DNA of 64,000 bases from Amorphochlora amoebiformis (GCA_054601695.1 BAAHQB010000013.1:1240001-1304000); one strand, 5' to 3'. Shown: positions 1 to 14,898, counted from the first letter of the stretch. The notes: generated by a model not told the origin, from the sequence alone. A program made the numbers and translations.

Positions 1-101
1 TTATGCGTGTATACATATATATGTATATATTGTATATAAAGAAAATATAATATTACATATGTATATATAAATATATGTAAATATGTATATTCATATATGA
101 C

Positions 102-138
<37 letters not shown>

Positions 139-167
139 CATATGTATGTATACATGTGTATATGTAC

Positions 168-206
<39 letters not shown>

Positions 207-229
207 GTGAGAGAGATTGATAATTCAGG

Positions 230-367
230 AGTTTGTTTTGAGTTGATACTGTTGTCCTGTGACTTCATCGCAATTACTCTTCGGTTCTCCCCTTGACCTA
301 TGCTGAAATATTAATGAAGGTTCGTATAAATTATAATCATGTATATATATATACATACATATAAATA

Positions 368-401
<34 letters not shown>

Positions 402-451
402 TGTAAATATATACATACATACATAATATATATATACATCCGAATAAATTA

Positions 452-491
<40 letters not shown>

Positions 492-517
492 CATACATCC
501 AAATATTCGTATACATA

Positions 518-555
<38 letters not shown>

Positions 556-1033
556 AATATAGATACATTTGTAAAGATAAATCATATTAATATCTTGAAA
601 TTGCACATCATTAAAACGCTACTCCTAGGGTTAGGGTTACAATTAGGGTTAGGGACAGGCCTGGGACATAGGGTTTTGATTCTAAGAAATTACGACACAA
701 TGGAATTTTACCTAAATGTCTTTAGACCCATGCTTTGCGCCAATAAGTGGACTTTCCTGTAATATAATATTATATTATTATATATGTATATAGATACATA
801 TATATATATATGTGTAAATAGATAAATATATGTATATATATACGTATTTACATAGATAAATATCTATATATATATATACATATATATATAATTATATATA
901 ATATATACATATATATACAGATACATATATATATATATATGTATGTATATACATATATATATTATATATGTATGTATGTATATATGTATATATATATATA
1001 TATATGTATATTTGTATGTGTATACATATATAT

Positions 1034-1076
<43 letters not shown>

Positions 1077-1162
1077 TAAATATATATATATATATATATA
1101 TATATTGTATATATATATATATATATATATATACTTACATGTATTTGTGTATGAAGATAAAT

Positions 1163-1200
<38 letters not shown>

Positions 1201-1237
1201 GTGTATATATATATTTATTTATAAATACATATATATG

Positions 1238-1291
<54 letters not shown>

Positions 1292-1292
1292 G

Positions 1293-1368
<76 letters not shown>

Positions 1369-1449
1369 AAATAAACATGTATTTGTGTGTATGAAGATAC
1401 AATAATGTAATGTATAGATATTATATATATATATATAGATATATAGATT

Positions 1450-1484
<35 letters not shown>

Positions 1485-1588
1485 TATATATAAACATATA
1501 TGTATATAATATATACATATATATATATATATATATATTGTGTGTGTGTATGTGTTGTGTGTATGAAATAATATATACATATATATGC

Positions 1589-1636
<48 letters not shown>

Positions 1637-1709
1637 CTATATGTATATAATATATGTATGTGTATATATATGTATGTGGGTGTGTGTGTGTGTATATATA
1701 TAAAATTCT

Positions 1710-1753
<44 letters not shown>

Positions 1754-1804
1754 GTATACATTATATACATATATTTATATAGTATATAGATATTTATGTA
1801 TATA

Positions 1805-1835
<31 letters not shown>

Positions 1836-1899
1836 CTATATAATATATATATATACATATATATAATATATGTATACATAATATATATATATATATATA

Positions 1900-1930
<31 letters not shown>

Positions 1931-3029
1931 GTATAATTATATTTGTATGTATGTATAAAGTGATACTTTCATATAAAATACACACATACACATACACAAG
2001 TCTGTATACTACCGCCGCACGCCCGGCGTCATTGGCGGAAACTCAAAGTTGTTGCCATCGGTGGGGTTCTCCTGCATATATTAATGTTGTACTTACATGA
2101 GGGGAGGGAGTGGATGGGAGGAAGGAAGGAAACAATAGAGCGAGGAATACAGAGAAGGGGAGGGGAGGGAAGGGGAAACAGAAAGAAGAGGAGGAAAAAA
2201 CAAACCTGAAAGAACAATAGAGCGAGGAATGGAGAGAAGGGGAGGGGAGGGAAGGGGAAACAGAAAGGAGAGGAGAAAAAACCACCTGAAAGTACTTGAG
2301 CTGATGACGACTCCACGATAACAGTCCGTTTGAATTCACCCCGAGTGCCCCTACTTCCCCCTTCTCCAGGCCCCCTGCCCTCCTATTGATCCCTCTTCTC
2401 CGGGAAGAAGTGCTGCTTCTAGTCTTCGGTGTTTGATGTAGAGGGACTTGCGGCGTTGCACGAGTTCGTGAATTGGACTGCGCGGCCCACGCGGGAATGC
2501 TTGGCCATTTGTCGGGCTGCTCTGCAGCCAAGTCTGAGTCGTCCAAAGCCTGCAGGAAGGCGTATCATCACAACAATCGATTACTCAACGATGCGCACCG
2601 TCAAACTCAACGGTAACCCCCAAAGCCCATCCCCAACGATTGGCCTTTTCTTTGTATGGTGTCCGCACACACCTCAAATGCTTCTTTCCAATTCTCTTGA
2701 ATTTCGTCTCCAATAAATGTCGTCGCATGCTTCTTTCCCCTAGCCCCTGTCATGACCTTGCGTCTGGTTTATTTTCGTCAAAGGAGTTTGGCCGTCAATA
2801 ATACGGATCAAACCAAGTGACTCGGTACACACAGGACACACGCCATGTCTTACTTGCTTTTCGCACGTCTTCCGCCGTGGGTCAGAGATTGGTCGCAAGT
2901 ATACTGTCTCTGGGGGCCAAAGGATAGCAAGCCTGCGACGCTGACGAGAACGACGATGAATACAGACGATACCTGCGGACCTCTGGCTGGCCACGACCCT
3001 TTCTTGCTTTTCCAGGCAATATAGGACAT
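230..3029 (-). CDS. R3H-domain protein (3' part off the left edge)
   Basis: Multi-exon gene read right to left. Phase-consistent exons are 3029-2854 (first ATG at 3029, uncertain), 2739-2673, 2549-2286, 2071-2013, 756-712 and 302 to about 250. The last joined exons give [18 protein letters not shown] followed by [14 protein letters not shown]. This is the R3H single-stranded nucleic-acid-binding signature: R and H three residues apart, then the 'GL..S.G.G..RRV' stretch. Upstream parts ([20 protein letters not shown], then [20 protein letters not shown]) have no family I recognise. The exon 2071-2013 could instead run three codons on to a stop at 2009. The R3H continuation is preferred because it restores a known domain across two further splice junctions in phase. 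The role is inferred only as RNA or single-stranded DNA binding. The first exon is the weakest part: it is hydrophobic around residues 20-35 and may be mis-framed. The gene is divergent from the GGTase gene. Confidence 0.66.
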
Positions 3030-3266
3030 AATTTCCACCCCGAGGGGTCAATATAATCTTTCGGAGGGACACACGCGCTGACTCGCGGGAACATGCAGCG
3101 GCGATGACAACTGGCGAGTCCACTGGGCCGATAAAAAAAATTTACGGGACCCAGATTCCAACGGAAATATTTATGCGGCATGAAACACGTGCCCTGGTGT
3201 CAACCACCCTAGTGACAAATCACCACACCCGACGACGCGCGTGACAGGAAGAAATTCGACTCGGAA
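3030..3266. promoter_or_regulatory. Divergent promoter region, R3H gene / GGTase-I beta
   Basis: Spacer of about 237 bp between the two predicted start codons (less if the R3H gene starts further upstream). No TATA box and no (TA)n tract. A palindromic CACGTG lies at 3186-3191, 76 bases before the GGTase ATG. GC-richer than the flanking introns. A shared bidirectional promoter is inferred from the gene arrangement. Confidence 0.5.
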
Positions 3267-4130
3267 ATGTCGTGTGAGCACAAGCATGAGACCTCTGAGA
3301 AAGAAGGTAGTGAAAAGAAGGAGACCAAAACATTAGCGAAGCCTTTGGAGCTCAAGTTCATTAAAGGGGCGCACATCAGGTTCAGACATCGTCCTGTTTA
3401 ACTTTTAAAAGTTGGGATTCTCAGGATAGTAGGGGTGTATACGGATAGCAAACGCTTGAGATTGCTTTTCATTTGCCTTCTATGACTGAAATGGTCTTGC
3501 TTTTATTCGTGTTGTCTTTCTTTTTGTTTTATTCCAGATACTTTCTCTGCACGCTCAAGATGATGCCCGAAGATTTTGAGGGCTTTGATACCAAGAGGAT
3601 GATGATTGCGTGAGATCTTTTATACATGCATGTACCATTGAATTGACACACATGCCAAATAACTACAGGTACCTCTGTCTTTCGGGTTTGGACGTCTTGA
3701 ACGTAAGCGTTACACATTGAGATATTCCCTTTACTTTCTAGTGTAACCTTCCCATATCCCCTTTACAAACCCAACAAACAACATTTAGGCTCTGGACAAA
3801 CTGCCCATGAGAGTACAAAAGGAGACAATTGAGTGGATCTATGCTGCTCAAAAGGCATGAACATCACCCCTCTTGTCCTTGTGCCGCCTAACTTTGGTTG
3901 CCATCAGACCCCAGGCACCAGCGAGAAAAAGGAGGACAAAACTCATTACGGATTCAGGGTACTCTGGGTTGGAGGCTAGGGAGACATAATGAGTAATGAG
4001 GAAGAGAGGTAAGTCTTACGATCCTTTCTCAGGGCGGCTCGTCTTGGGGCGGTGCGTTTGACGTCAAGAACCGAAAGGTAGGGGCTAGGGACGGGTATTG
4101 GCTTTACATGTAAGGATATGTGTAGGCATA

Positions 4131-4170
<40 letters not shown>

Positions 4171-4529
4171 GGTATTTTGTTGAGATTGTTTTTAGTATAT
4201 CTCACAAATAGTCATGAATAAGCGTGAACTTACATGTTGTTTTGCAGGGTCGTGAGGGCATACCCAAGGACGAGGCCCATATTGCCATGACCTACAGCGC
4301 TTTGTAATCCCCCCCGTTTCTCAAATCAAGACGTCAAATCTCTTGAACATTCCCTTGACTGGAAATACGCAGGTGTGCCCTCAAGATCCTAGGCGACGAC
4401 CTGTCGAGGGTGGATAAAAAGGCGATTATAGGGTGATTACAATTGCTACCTCCTAATTTTAATCCCTATCCTTTTCGTGCATAATATCAAAATTCTAGAT
4501 GTTGAAAACTGATATATTAATATATATAC

Positions 4530-4560
<31 letters not shown>

Positions 4561-4591
4561 TATATGTGCTTGTGTGTGTATATATATAAAC

Positions 4592-4633
<42 letters not shown>

Positions 4634-4667
4634 ATATACATATATAAATGTATATATCTGTGTGTGC

Positions 4668-4740
<73 letters not shown>

Positions 4741-4768
4741 GTATACATGCATAAATATATATGTACAC

Positions 4769-4820
<52 letters not shown>

Positions 4821-5606
4821 ATATATACATATATGTGGTGGTAACCTACTCTTTGATCAGAGTTGTGGTATCAATCAAGACAGAAGGGAATTTACTTACT
4901 GCCAAGAATTTGATTCACTTTGCTGAGTTTCAATATCAACTAAGGCAGAAATTGCCCAAAGATTGAATTATACTCATATACAAATTTGAATGAAATACTT
5001 TTGCCGCGTATTCCATATTCCCACTTACCTCAGCGAAAGGAGTGATCAAATATTGAACAAGTCCAAACACTAGTGAGGCAAGCAAGTGATAGATACCGTT
5101 CATCATATCAATTCTTTTTTTTTTTTTTTAAACGGCATCCCACCCCACCCGTCGCTTGTAGGTATCTATCTGAATTGAGATTCCTCCGACAATTAAGTCA
5201 TCATAGGATTAGTCCCGACAAGCGACAGTTGTATATATTTTCTTAAGCGACATATACCAGGCCCCAATCTACCAGACCATTTTTGGGATATCAAGATAAA
5301 TCCCCTAATACCCATACATTTCCCAAGGGAAATATGGCCTGGATATACATATATAATATGTATTAAATATATATATATATATATATATTGATATTCATCT
5401 ATGTATTATACCGCTACCCCTGCCGAATATCAACTAAATATTCACCGTCCACGTAAGCCCTCCCCTGTCATGGATCTTACCTAAAATATTCAAATGTTCA
5501 AATATGTATCGGCATATATATATACATATATATACATATATATACATACATATACATATATACATACATATATATAATATATATATATATGTGTATATAG
5601 GTATAC

Positions 5607-5645
<39 letters not shown>

Positions 5646-6433
5646 GATATATGTATATATGTATATATATATACATACATATATGTGTATATGTGTATGT
5701 ATATTCATGTGTGTATACATATACACATACATTCTATAGGTTCCCTCCCCCTGTTCCTCCTTTCTCCTCTCTCCCAATCGTCCTTTAATGTAAGTATTTA
5801 TGAATTCCTTTGATGATATGATGTATGTTAGGAGCCTTAAGCTTCTTCAGAGGGAGAACGGATGCTTTCGATGCGCGACAACCGAGGTAAGCATGAGTTT
5901 AGGGGCAACAGACTTCTCAAACGGTTGAAGGATTTAGCTTAGGGCCAGCGTTGGGTTTATCTAGTAGGCTATTCAAGCAAGGTCAGAGATGGAAGGTGAG
6001 GTATGTCGCAGTTCGGTGTGAAAGTTAAGGTGGGGGGAGTATTTCTTGTCTCAGGAATATATATATCTAATAAATATCTACACATGTACACCACATATTA
6101 CACACATATACACATATATATATAAAATATATATCACATATATATATATATATATATATACAAGCACTACACTTCTAAAGAGAAAGATTTGCTTCATCAT
6201 ATATGTATATATATATATACATGCACATTACACATATACATATATATAATATACCCATATATACATATATACATATACACATACATATATATATATATAT
6301 ATATGCATACATATATGTTTTTTGGACACAGATGAGCACAGTTTGAGAGACAAAGGGGCACACAACACACGTTCAATATAAAATAATACATATAAACATA
6401 GATGTTATATACGAATAACATGTATCCATATTA

Positions 6434-6506
<73 letters not shown>

Positions 6507-6731
6507 AATGTATATGTATATATGTACATATATATACATACATATACATGTATTATATTTCACAAATTTATACATTATCAAAGGAGGATGATATGAGGTT
6601 CATGTACTGCGCATGTGCAATATCGGACATGTTGGGAGACTGGTCGGGTGTTAACAAGGAGAAAGCCACACAGTACATCATCGATGCACAAGTAATCCAT
6701 ACTTATCTTATATAAAATGTTATAGAAAGAC

Positions 6732-6787
<56 letters not shown>

Positions 6788-7044
6788 TATATATTTACAT
6801 ATATATATATATATATATATACATACTTATGTATATATAACTTGTATGCATATATGTAACTGTATGTACATAATGTATATATATATATATATATATATAT
6901 AAATACATTTAAATGTATATTTGTGTATATGTAAAAATGGGAAGGCATTCGACGGGGGCATAGGTCTGAGGGTAGGCGCGGAAGGTCATGGCGGAACCAC
7001 GTAATTATATCGATATTCAAGATGTGTGTATACATAAAATGTGA

Positions 7045-7117
<73 letters not shown>

Positions 7118-8090
7118 TATGTATATATATACATATATATATATATAATATGTATATAAATGTATATATATAAATAAATATATTTATATGTATTTATATA
7201 TAAAGGTATATAGATATATATTATGTGTATGTGTGTGTGCAAGTTTGAGTGTGGTGTAAGTTTGAGAGTGTGTAAGTTTAGTGTGTGTGTTTTTGTGTGT
7301 TTGTGTGTGTGTATATGTGTGTTTTTTATACATATATATATATATATATTTATTTATACATAGATATATATATATATATTAGATATATATATATATGTAT
7401 ATTTGTATATAAATATATATATATGTATATATATATATATTATAATATTTCCATCTTCTGATTCTTGATGATGTCATCAAACCAGTTATTGCGCAATTGC
7501 TTCACTTGTTCTTATGGGCAACCTTAATTCTCTCAAGGTCAGAATATAACCCATTATATAGATATATATATATATATATATCAATATATATATATATATA
7601 TATACATGTACATTTATAATATAAGATATATATGTATATATATCATATCCCCTCATTCCCATTTGCTCTCTATTTCCTCCCTCTCTTAAATCCTCTTTCT
7701 CTTTTCCCTTTCAACTCAAACTCCCACCCCCTGCTCCCCCTGCTCCCCCTGCTCCCCCTGCTTCCCCTGCTCCCTGCTCCCCCTGCTCTCCCTCTCCTTC
7801 CTATTTTCTCCATTCCTCTCTCCCTCTCCCGTGGATCTCTCATCTCTTCTCTTATCTCTGCTCTCTTGCTCTAGCGATTATCTACAATTCTTTACTTCTT
7901 TGTAGCCGGAGAGTAGCAAAGTAGGTCTGTATGTGTTCTATCTTGCTCTCTAACATACTAACAACCCTCAGGACCTCCCTGGTCTTATCCGCTGGTGTGT
8001 TTATGCCCAAGGTGTATAGATATATGTTATATATTTATATAATATATATATATATATTCATGTGTTTATGTGTAAATAAAAATTTGTGCA

Positions 8091-8130
<40 letters not shown>

Positions 8131-8159
8131 CACATGCAATAAATGGATACAAACTTACG

Positions 8160-8215
<56 letters not shown>

Positions 8216-8306
8216 CAGATATATATATATATATAACCAGGTGCAGGGTTTGTTGGAAGGCCCAACAAGCCTGCAGACAGCTGTTACTCCTTCTGGATTG
8301 GTAACC

Positions 8307-8350
<44 letters not shown>

Positions 8351-8908
8351 GTAGGAACATATCTCTTTCTCAATTTTTAGTTTTCCATAAGAAGACTGAG
8401 GAAAGATTTATATATATATATATATATTTATACATACATATATATATATATACATAATGTATATCGGGTATTTAACATAATGTATGATATATACATACAT
8501 TTGTATATATATATGTATAATATACATATATAGTATTATATAATATATATATATATACATCAAATAATATATATATATATGTATTATATTTACTTACATA
8601 ATATAAATGTAAATATATATATAACATTCACGCCTCGCTCTCACTTTTATTTATATATAACATCCACGCCTCGCTCTCACTTTTATCGTATCAAAACCAT
8701 GGAATAAAATGAAATTTGGTAACTTCTCCTTGTCAGGAGCGACGATGAAGATGCTAGGGGTCTACGACCTGACCAATAAGAAGGAAAATCAAACGTAAGT
8801 AACTATCATGAATGATCTAAAAAATCGTGTGATTCGAGTAATTTGTGTGTATTATATGTGAATGGTTGTGCACGAAATACATACGTATGTACGTGTATTA
8901 TAATATAT

Positions 8909-8939
<31 letters not shown>

Positions 8940-9150
8940 TAAGTTTCATAGATTTATGTCATGCGTATATTTAAGGTGAAAACCTATTCAAATTACTATT
9001 ATTATTGCTATTATTATCATTAATATTATTACTACTATTATATTTAGTCATAAATTATACATGCTGATGTACATGAGCATGATGTACAATATATATATAC
9101 ATACATACATATACATATATACATATGTATATTATAATGTGTGCATATAC

Positions 9151-9181
<31 letters not shown>

Positions 9182-9500
9182 GGTGATATATGTGAACATA
9201 ATTACAAACATAAATACACACACATACACACACATACATATATACACCCATGCAGATATACTTTTATAAAATATCTTCATATATATATTTATATATATAT
9301 ATATATATATAATCCAATATAATATGTGCAAGGTTCAACTTGAGGTGCCAGACTAAGTACGGGGGATTCGGAAAGTACCCAGATGTCTACCCAGACCCTC
9401 TACACTCCTACTTCGGGTATCATTATAATGCTTTAAATCATATTTTGTAAGATATTTCGGACAATTGTATACATACATATATATATATATATATATGTAT

Positions 9501-9533
<33 letters not shown>

Positions 9534-9610
9534 ATATATGTATATATATTTATAATTGTATGTAATATATATGTATATAGTATGTATGTATGTATATGTG
9601 TATATGTATG

Positions 9611-9642
<32 letters not shown>

Positions 9643-10070
9643 TATATTATATATTTATATGTGCATATGTACATATATACATTCATATTTGATATACACA
9701 TATTTTAATTATACATGTAATAATATTTATTAGTATAATATACATACATATATATATATATGTTACATATGTACTGAACATACATATGCTTATATGTATA
9801 TATGTATCTTGAAAGATTAAATTTGTAGGATTTGTGGGCTAAGCATGATGGGATTAGACTCATCCCTTGCACCAATCGATCCGCTTTGGTAGAATCAATA
9901 ATTATAATATATTACTATTATAATTCTGAGTTAATTGTATGTACATGTGTGTATATGAACATATATATATATATATATAGGCATATTATATATTATATAT
10001 ATATATATATATAATATATACATATATATATATATGTGTGTGTGTGTGTGTACACACATCATATATTTAT

Positions 10071-10104
<34 letters not shown>

Positions 10105-10227
10105 GTGTGTATTTTTATATGATGCATATATAAATAAATAACGCAAATATATATATATATATATACGTATATATATATGGTATATATATGGTATATATAC
10201 AATATATGTATATATATATATATGTAT

Positions 10228-10264
<37 letters not shown>

Positions 10265-10392
10265 CATATAATATATATGTCATATAATATATATTTTAAA
10301 AATGTGTAATTGAATAATTAATATGTCATACTGCTCAATATAATCTCAGGGGCCTTACGTTACGCGCTGCTGGCAAAGAGCCTAAGAAGTAG
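3267..10392 (+). CDS. PGGT1B: Protein geranylgeranyltransferase type I, beta subunit
   Basis: Catalytic subunit of the cytosolic heterodimer that attaches geranylgeranyl to CaaL proteins such as Rho/Rac GTPases. Eighteen exons join in phase into 370 residues (human is 377): 3267-3379, 3538-3609, 3669-3702, 3789-3854, 3908-3958, 4033-4077, 4248-4303, 4373-4432, 5832-5886, 6584-6691, 6945-7000, 7486-7537, 7972-8011, 8241-8300, 8737-8794, 9333-9416, 9829-9888, 10350-10392. Diagnostic stretches in order are [104 protein letters not shown] and [14 protein letters not shown]. The zinc ligands Asp and Cys (ADSCYSF) and His (LHSYF) are all present, as expected of an active alpha/alpha-barrel beta subunit. 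The 'LGDDLSRVD' and 'GRPNKP' blocks fit the GGTase-I beta rather than farnesyltransferase. Intron 4 appears to use a GC donor. The larger introns are filled with (TA)n. Confidence 0.96.
4100..9830 (+). repeat. Intronic (TA)n blocks of the GGTase gene
   Basis: Nine of the introns carry microsatellite blocks: 4137-4167, 4512-4840 (with (TG)n and an (ATA)n run at 4703-4738), 5370-5720, 6060-6560, 6730-6900, 7045-7440, 8095-8350, 8890-9310 and 9470-9800. The small 5' introns, roughly 50-180 bases, have none. A CT-rich block at 7640-7880 includes several CTGCTCCCC repeats around 7729-7790, on the sense strand. Confidence 0.85.
8624..8688 (+). repeat. Short tandem duplication before GGTase exon 15
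   Basis: The words ACGCCTCGCTCTCACTTTTA and the preceding TATAACAT(T/C)C occur twice head to tail, about 36 bases apart. They are intronic, just upstream of the exon starting at 8737. Confidence 0.85.
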
Positions 10393-10869
10393 CGATCAGG
10401 CTTTGAAGTGAAATATGAGTCATCACTAAGTCGAACGGACTGCAGCAAGTCCAAAGCAAAGTCTAGAAGTTATCGCTATATTAATACATTCGTATATTCA
10501 AATCATTAAAAGCTTCATTTATTTAATCCGATTGAACTTCAACTTAGTCTAGTTAGTCTAGTTAGTGATCATGAATCGGTCCAGAGGGCCAAGGTCCTAG
10601 TCAGGTCTAGCAGGTCCTGAGTCCAGCTACTATACATCCTGATAACCTATCATGCTCAGCTTAAGACTAGCAATTATGCACTTACAAGCTTAGAAGCAGC
10701 CAGGAACTTGCCAACCGTAATTAAGAATACATGTAGTACTGAGAACAGTGAATCTCATGATCAATTGCAAGTGGAGTCGTGAATATGGTCTAGATGGTAA
10801 CTGACAACTTAATATATCTCGTATCTGACGTATGCCAAATTTAAAAGCTAATGATTGGCTGTAATTTTT
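10393..10869. other. Convergent intergenic spacer, CTAG-rich
   Basis: Between the stop codons of the GGTase gene (plus) and the dioxygenase gene (minus). Complex sequence with repeated TAGTCTAGTTAG words near 10545-10565 and other CTAG tetramers. No (TA)n tract, no supported gene, no clear RNA. Confidence 0.7.
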
Positions 10870-11390
10870 TCAAATAGCAGCGACACAAGCTCTAGTAGCT
10901 GGACTAGCTCGGCTTGGTTCTTGAAAGACTAGCAGAGGATCTCGTGCGTCCTTCGAAGGCTGCCAGCGCGTGTCGCAAGACAACCTCCAAAAGTCGCTGG
11001 AGTTCGATGTAGACATGTGGACAGACTCCAGCAGCACTATAGCTACGTCTCCGGCCTTAAAGTCCGCTGATACCCACTCGCCGCCAGGTTCCGATAGAAA
11101 ATCTGAGTAAAATGTCGGCTTAGATCATTCGAATATATCGAGAGATAATGATTCAACCTTTAGGGACTTTGGAAGGTTCAGTGGCGATCCTGTATGGAAT
11201 ATTTTCGAATTGGTATATTTACAAATATAACATATATATATATATATATGTATACATATAAATATATACATTATATACAAATGAATTCTATACATACATA
11301 TATATATATATATATACATGTATGTATAAAGTGTAAATATATCAATATTATAAATGTATAATATATATATATATATATGTATATTTATAC

Positions 11391-11488
<98 letters not shown>

Positions 11489-12450
11489 TGGGTTAGGGTT
11501 AGGGTGTCGGTTTGGGTTAGGGTTTCGGGTTAGGGTAGGGTTTCGGGTTAGGGTTAGGGTGTCGGGTTAGGGTTAGGGTGTCGGGTTAAGGTGTTGGGTT
11601 AGGGTTAGGGTGTCAGGTTAGGGTTAGGGTGTCGGGTTAGGGTTAGGGTGCCGGGTTAGGGTTAGGGTGTCTAGTTAGCGTTAGGGTGTCGGGTTAGGGT
11701 TAGGGTGTAGCGTTAGGGTTAGGGTGTCGGGTTAGGGTTAGGGTTAAGGTGTAGGGTTAGGGTTAGGGTGTCGGTTTACGGTGTCGGGTTACGGTGTCGG
11801 GTTACGGTGTCGGATTAGGGTTAGGGGGTGTCGGATTAGGGTTAGGGTGTCAGGTTGGGTTAGGGTTAGGGTTAGGTTGTCGGGTTAGGGTTAAGGCGTC
11901 GGTTAGGGTTAGGGTGTCGGGTTACGGTGTCGGATTAGGGTGCCCGGGGGTTAGGGTTAGGGTTAGGATGTTGGGTTAGGGTTAGGGTGTCAGATTAGGG
12001 TAGGGTGTAGGGTTAGGGCATCGGGTAGGGTTAGCGTGTCGGCTTACGGTTAGCGTGTCGGGTTAGGGTTAGGGTTAGGGTTAGGGTTAGAGTTAGGGTG
12101 TCGGGTTAGGGTTAGGGTTAGGGTGTCGGGTTAGAGTTAGATTTAGGGTGTCGGGCGTAGGGTGTCGGGTGTCGGGTGTCGGGTGTCGTGTGCCGGGTTA
12201 GAGTTAGGGTGTCGGGTTAGGGTTGGGTGTAGGGTTAGCGTTAGGATTAGAGTTAGGGTTAGATACATATTTTTTTGCATGTATGTATAGAATACACACA
12301 CACATATATATATATATATTTACATAGATATAACATGCATATATACACATAGATCTGTACATATTGTATTGTAGGCACATATTTTATTCACATATACGCT
12401 CATATTCGTGCACACACATGTACAACTATGCGCATATACACATAGAATTG

Positions 12451-12497
<47 letters not shown>

Positions 12498-13150
12498 CAT
12501 ACACACACATATATATATATATAATATATGTTGAATACCCGTAAGGATATGACGAGATATTAACACACATGTACAAATACGCGCATATACAATAGAATAG
12601 AAATACGTTTCTTCAATCCAGACGAGGTATCAACACACATGTACAAATATGCGCATATACACATAGAATTTATATATATATACATACATACACATATATA
12701 TATATATAGATATGTATATTAATATGTATGTATCTTCAATGCACATAAATGAGGAGATATATGAATCTACCATCCGCTTGATGTTCTGTTTCCTTGTTTC
12801 CCCGTGGTTCCCAGTACGTACTCTCCAGCTTTGGATACCTGTATACATGTATGACTACGGGTATAAATTGTTACTATTGTTAGTATTGTACATGTATGTA
12901 TGCGCATATGCTTGTATACAAATATACATGTATTTGTGTGTTAAGCCATATGTAGATATGAATTGCTTTCTACCAGTATGTCGGGTAGGGTTAGGGTGTC
13001 GGGCTAGGGTTAGGTTGTCGGGTTAGGGTTCGGGTGTGGGGTTAGGGTTAGGGTGTCGGGTTAGGGTTAGGATGTCTAGATGATATGCTATATTACATAT
13101 TTATATGTTCATGCCTATCTATATACCCATTTCCCAACATAATGAATATA

Positions 13151-13190
<40 letters not shown>

Positions 13191-13299
13191 TATGTATATA
13201 TTATATGTACATATCATACATGTCCACAATATACATATATATATATATATATATATGTATATGTATATACATATATATATAATATATACATACATATAC

Positions 13300-13347
<48 letters not shown>

Positions 13348-13475
13348 GGATATATTATGCAAATGAATACATGTAATATATATTTAGGTATATAAATATT
13401 ATATGTTACATCATATATAAATGTATATATATATATATGTATGTATAAATGTATGTGTAATATATAGTTTATATA

Positions 13476-13513
<38 letters not shown>

Positions 13514-14131
13514 ATGCAAATATATGCATATTTGTATACATTACATACTGTGACTCAAGAAATAAATTCAATACATTCAAATATATATATATATATATAT
13601 ACATATAAATATACATTCAAATATACATATATATATATATATATGTATATATAACATATATATACATATATAGACATAAATATATACGTATCTTTATATC
13701 TACGTGTATATATACTACATACTACTTATTACTATATACATATATATATATATACATATGCATGTATATATATATATATATATGTGTGTATATATATAGA
13801 TATACATATTTCATTTATACACCAATACACACATATTATATATATATATATAATATATATATATATATGTATATATATTATATTTACCTATAAAAAAGAC
13901 ACATACATACAAGACAACAAACCTTAGTATTCCCATCTTCCCTCCCATCTACACCCCGCCACTTTTTTTCTCCAGTTTTTCTTCTCTTAACAAATCGCCT
14001 TGGACTTTCTTTGTTTTCTTCTTCATCTTGACTTTCTATTAATCTATATAGGAGATATTAATCATTTTTATATAAGCTCGTTCTATTTCGGGGTATGTAA
14101 ATGAATAGTTTAACAAATGATACAAATGCAT

Positions 14132-14184
<53 letters not shown>

Positions 14185-14207
14185 GTGCATTTATTTATTT
14201 TATGCTT

Positions 14208-14248
<41 letters not shown>

Positions 14249-14313
14249 GTGTATAATATAGTATACATATATATATATATATAGATATATATGTATATAT
14301 ATATATACATGTA

Positions 14314-14354
<41 letters not shown>

Positions 14355-14488
14355 AAAATACATATGCATACGTATACATATGCATAATATATATATATAT
14401 ACATATATAAATATATATATATATATGTGTGTATATATATATATATACACAATTTTTAAAAGATTTACACACATTCGTATATACATGT

Positions 14489-14531
<43 letters not shown>

Positions 14532-14898
14532 ATATATACATACATATATACATACAAATATATATATATATTAACCATTCTCCTACGAAAATTAAACATT
14601 TAACCTGGACACAGCTTTGTGCGAGCCGCGGCTCACTAACAGCGTACCGTGACGCATGGGGATGTCGCCTGGTAGAGAGAAATGAGAGAGAGAGATTGAT
14701 AGAAGAGGAGATGAAGGACGAGAGAGGAGAGGGGTAGGGTTAGAGAGAAATTCAGTGATATGCATTTGTCACAACTTCAAATAGTGATAGATTTAATCTT
14801 GAGGTAATCTATGTATAAATATATACATATATATATATATATGTTTCATATATATTCGTATATATATATATGTATATATGTATATGTATATATGAATG

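Noticed and set aside
2009-2011. Stop codon ending the left gene at 2009
   Set aside because: Splicing at 2013/2012 instead continues in phase into two exons that rebuild an R3H domain, a stronger explanation.
11794-11979. Gly/Val/Arg-rich open frame in the telomere-like array
   Set aside because: Translation of TTAGGG-type repeats; no exon features and intronic position.
11486-12265. Array as a true chromosome end or subtelomere
   Set aside because: Phase-matched exons of one dioxygenase gene lie on both sides, and genes continue for kilobases each way.
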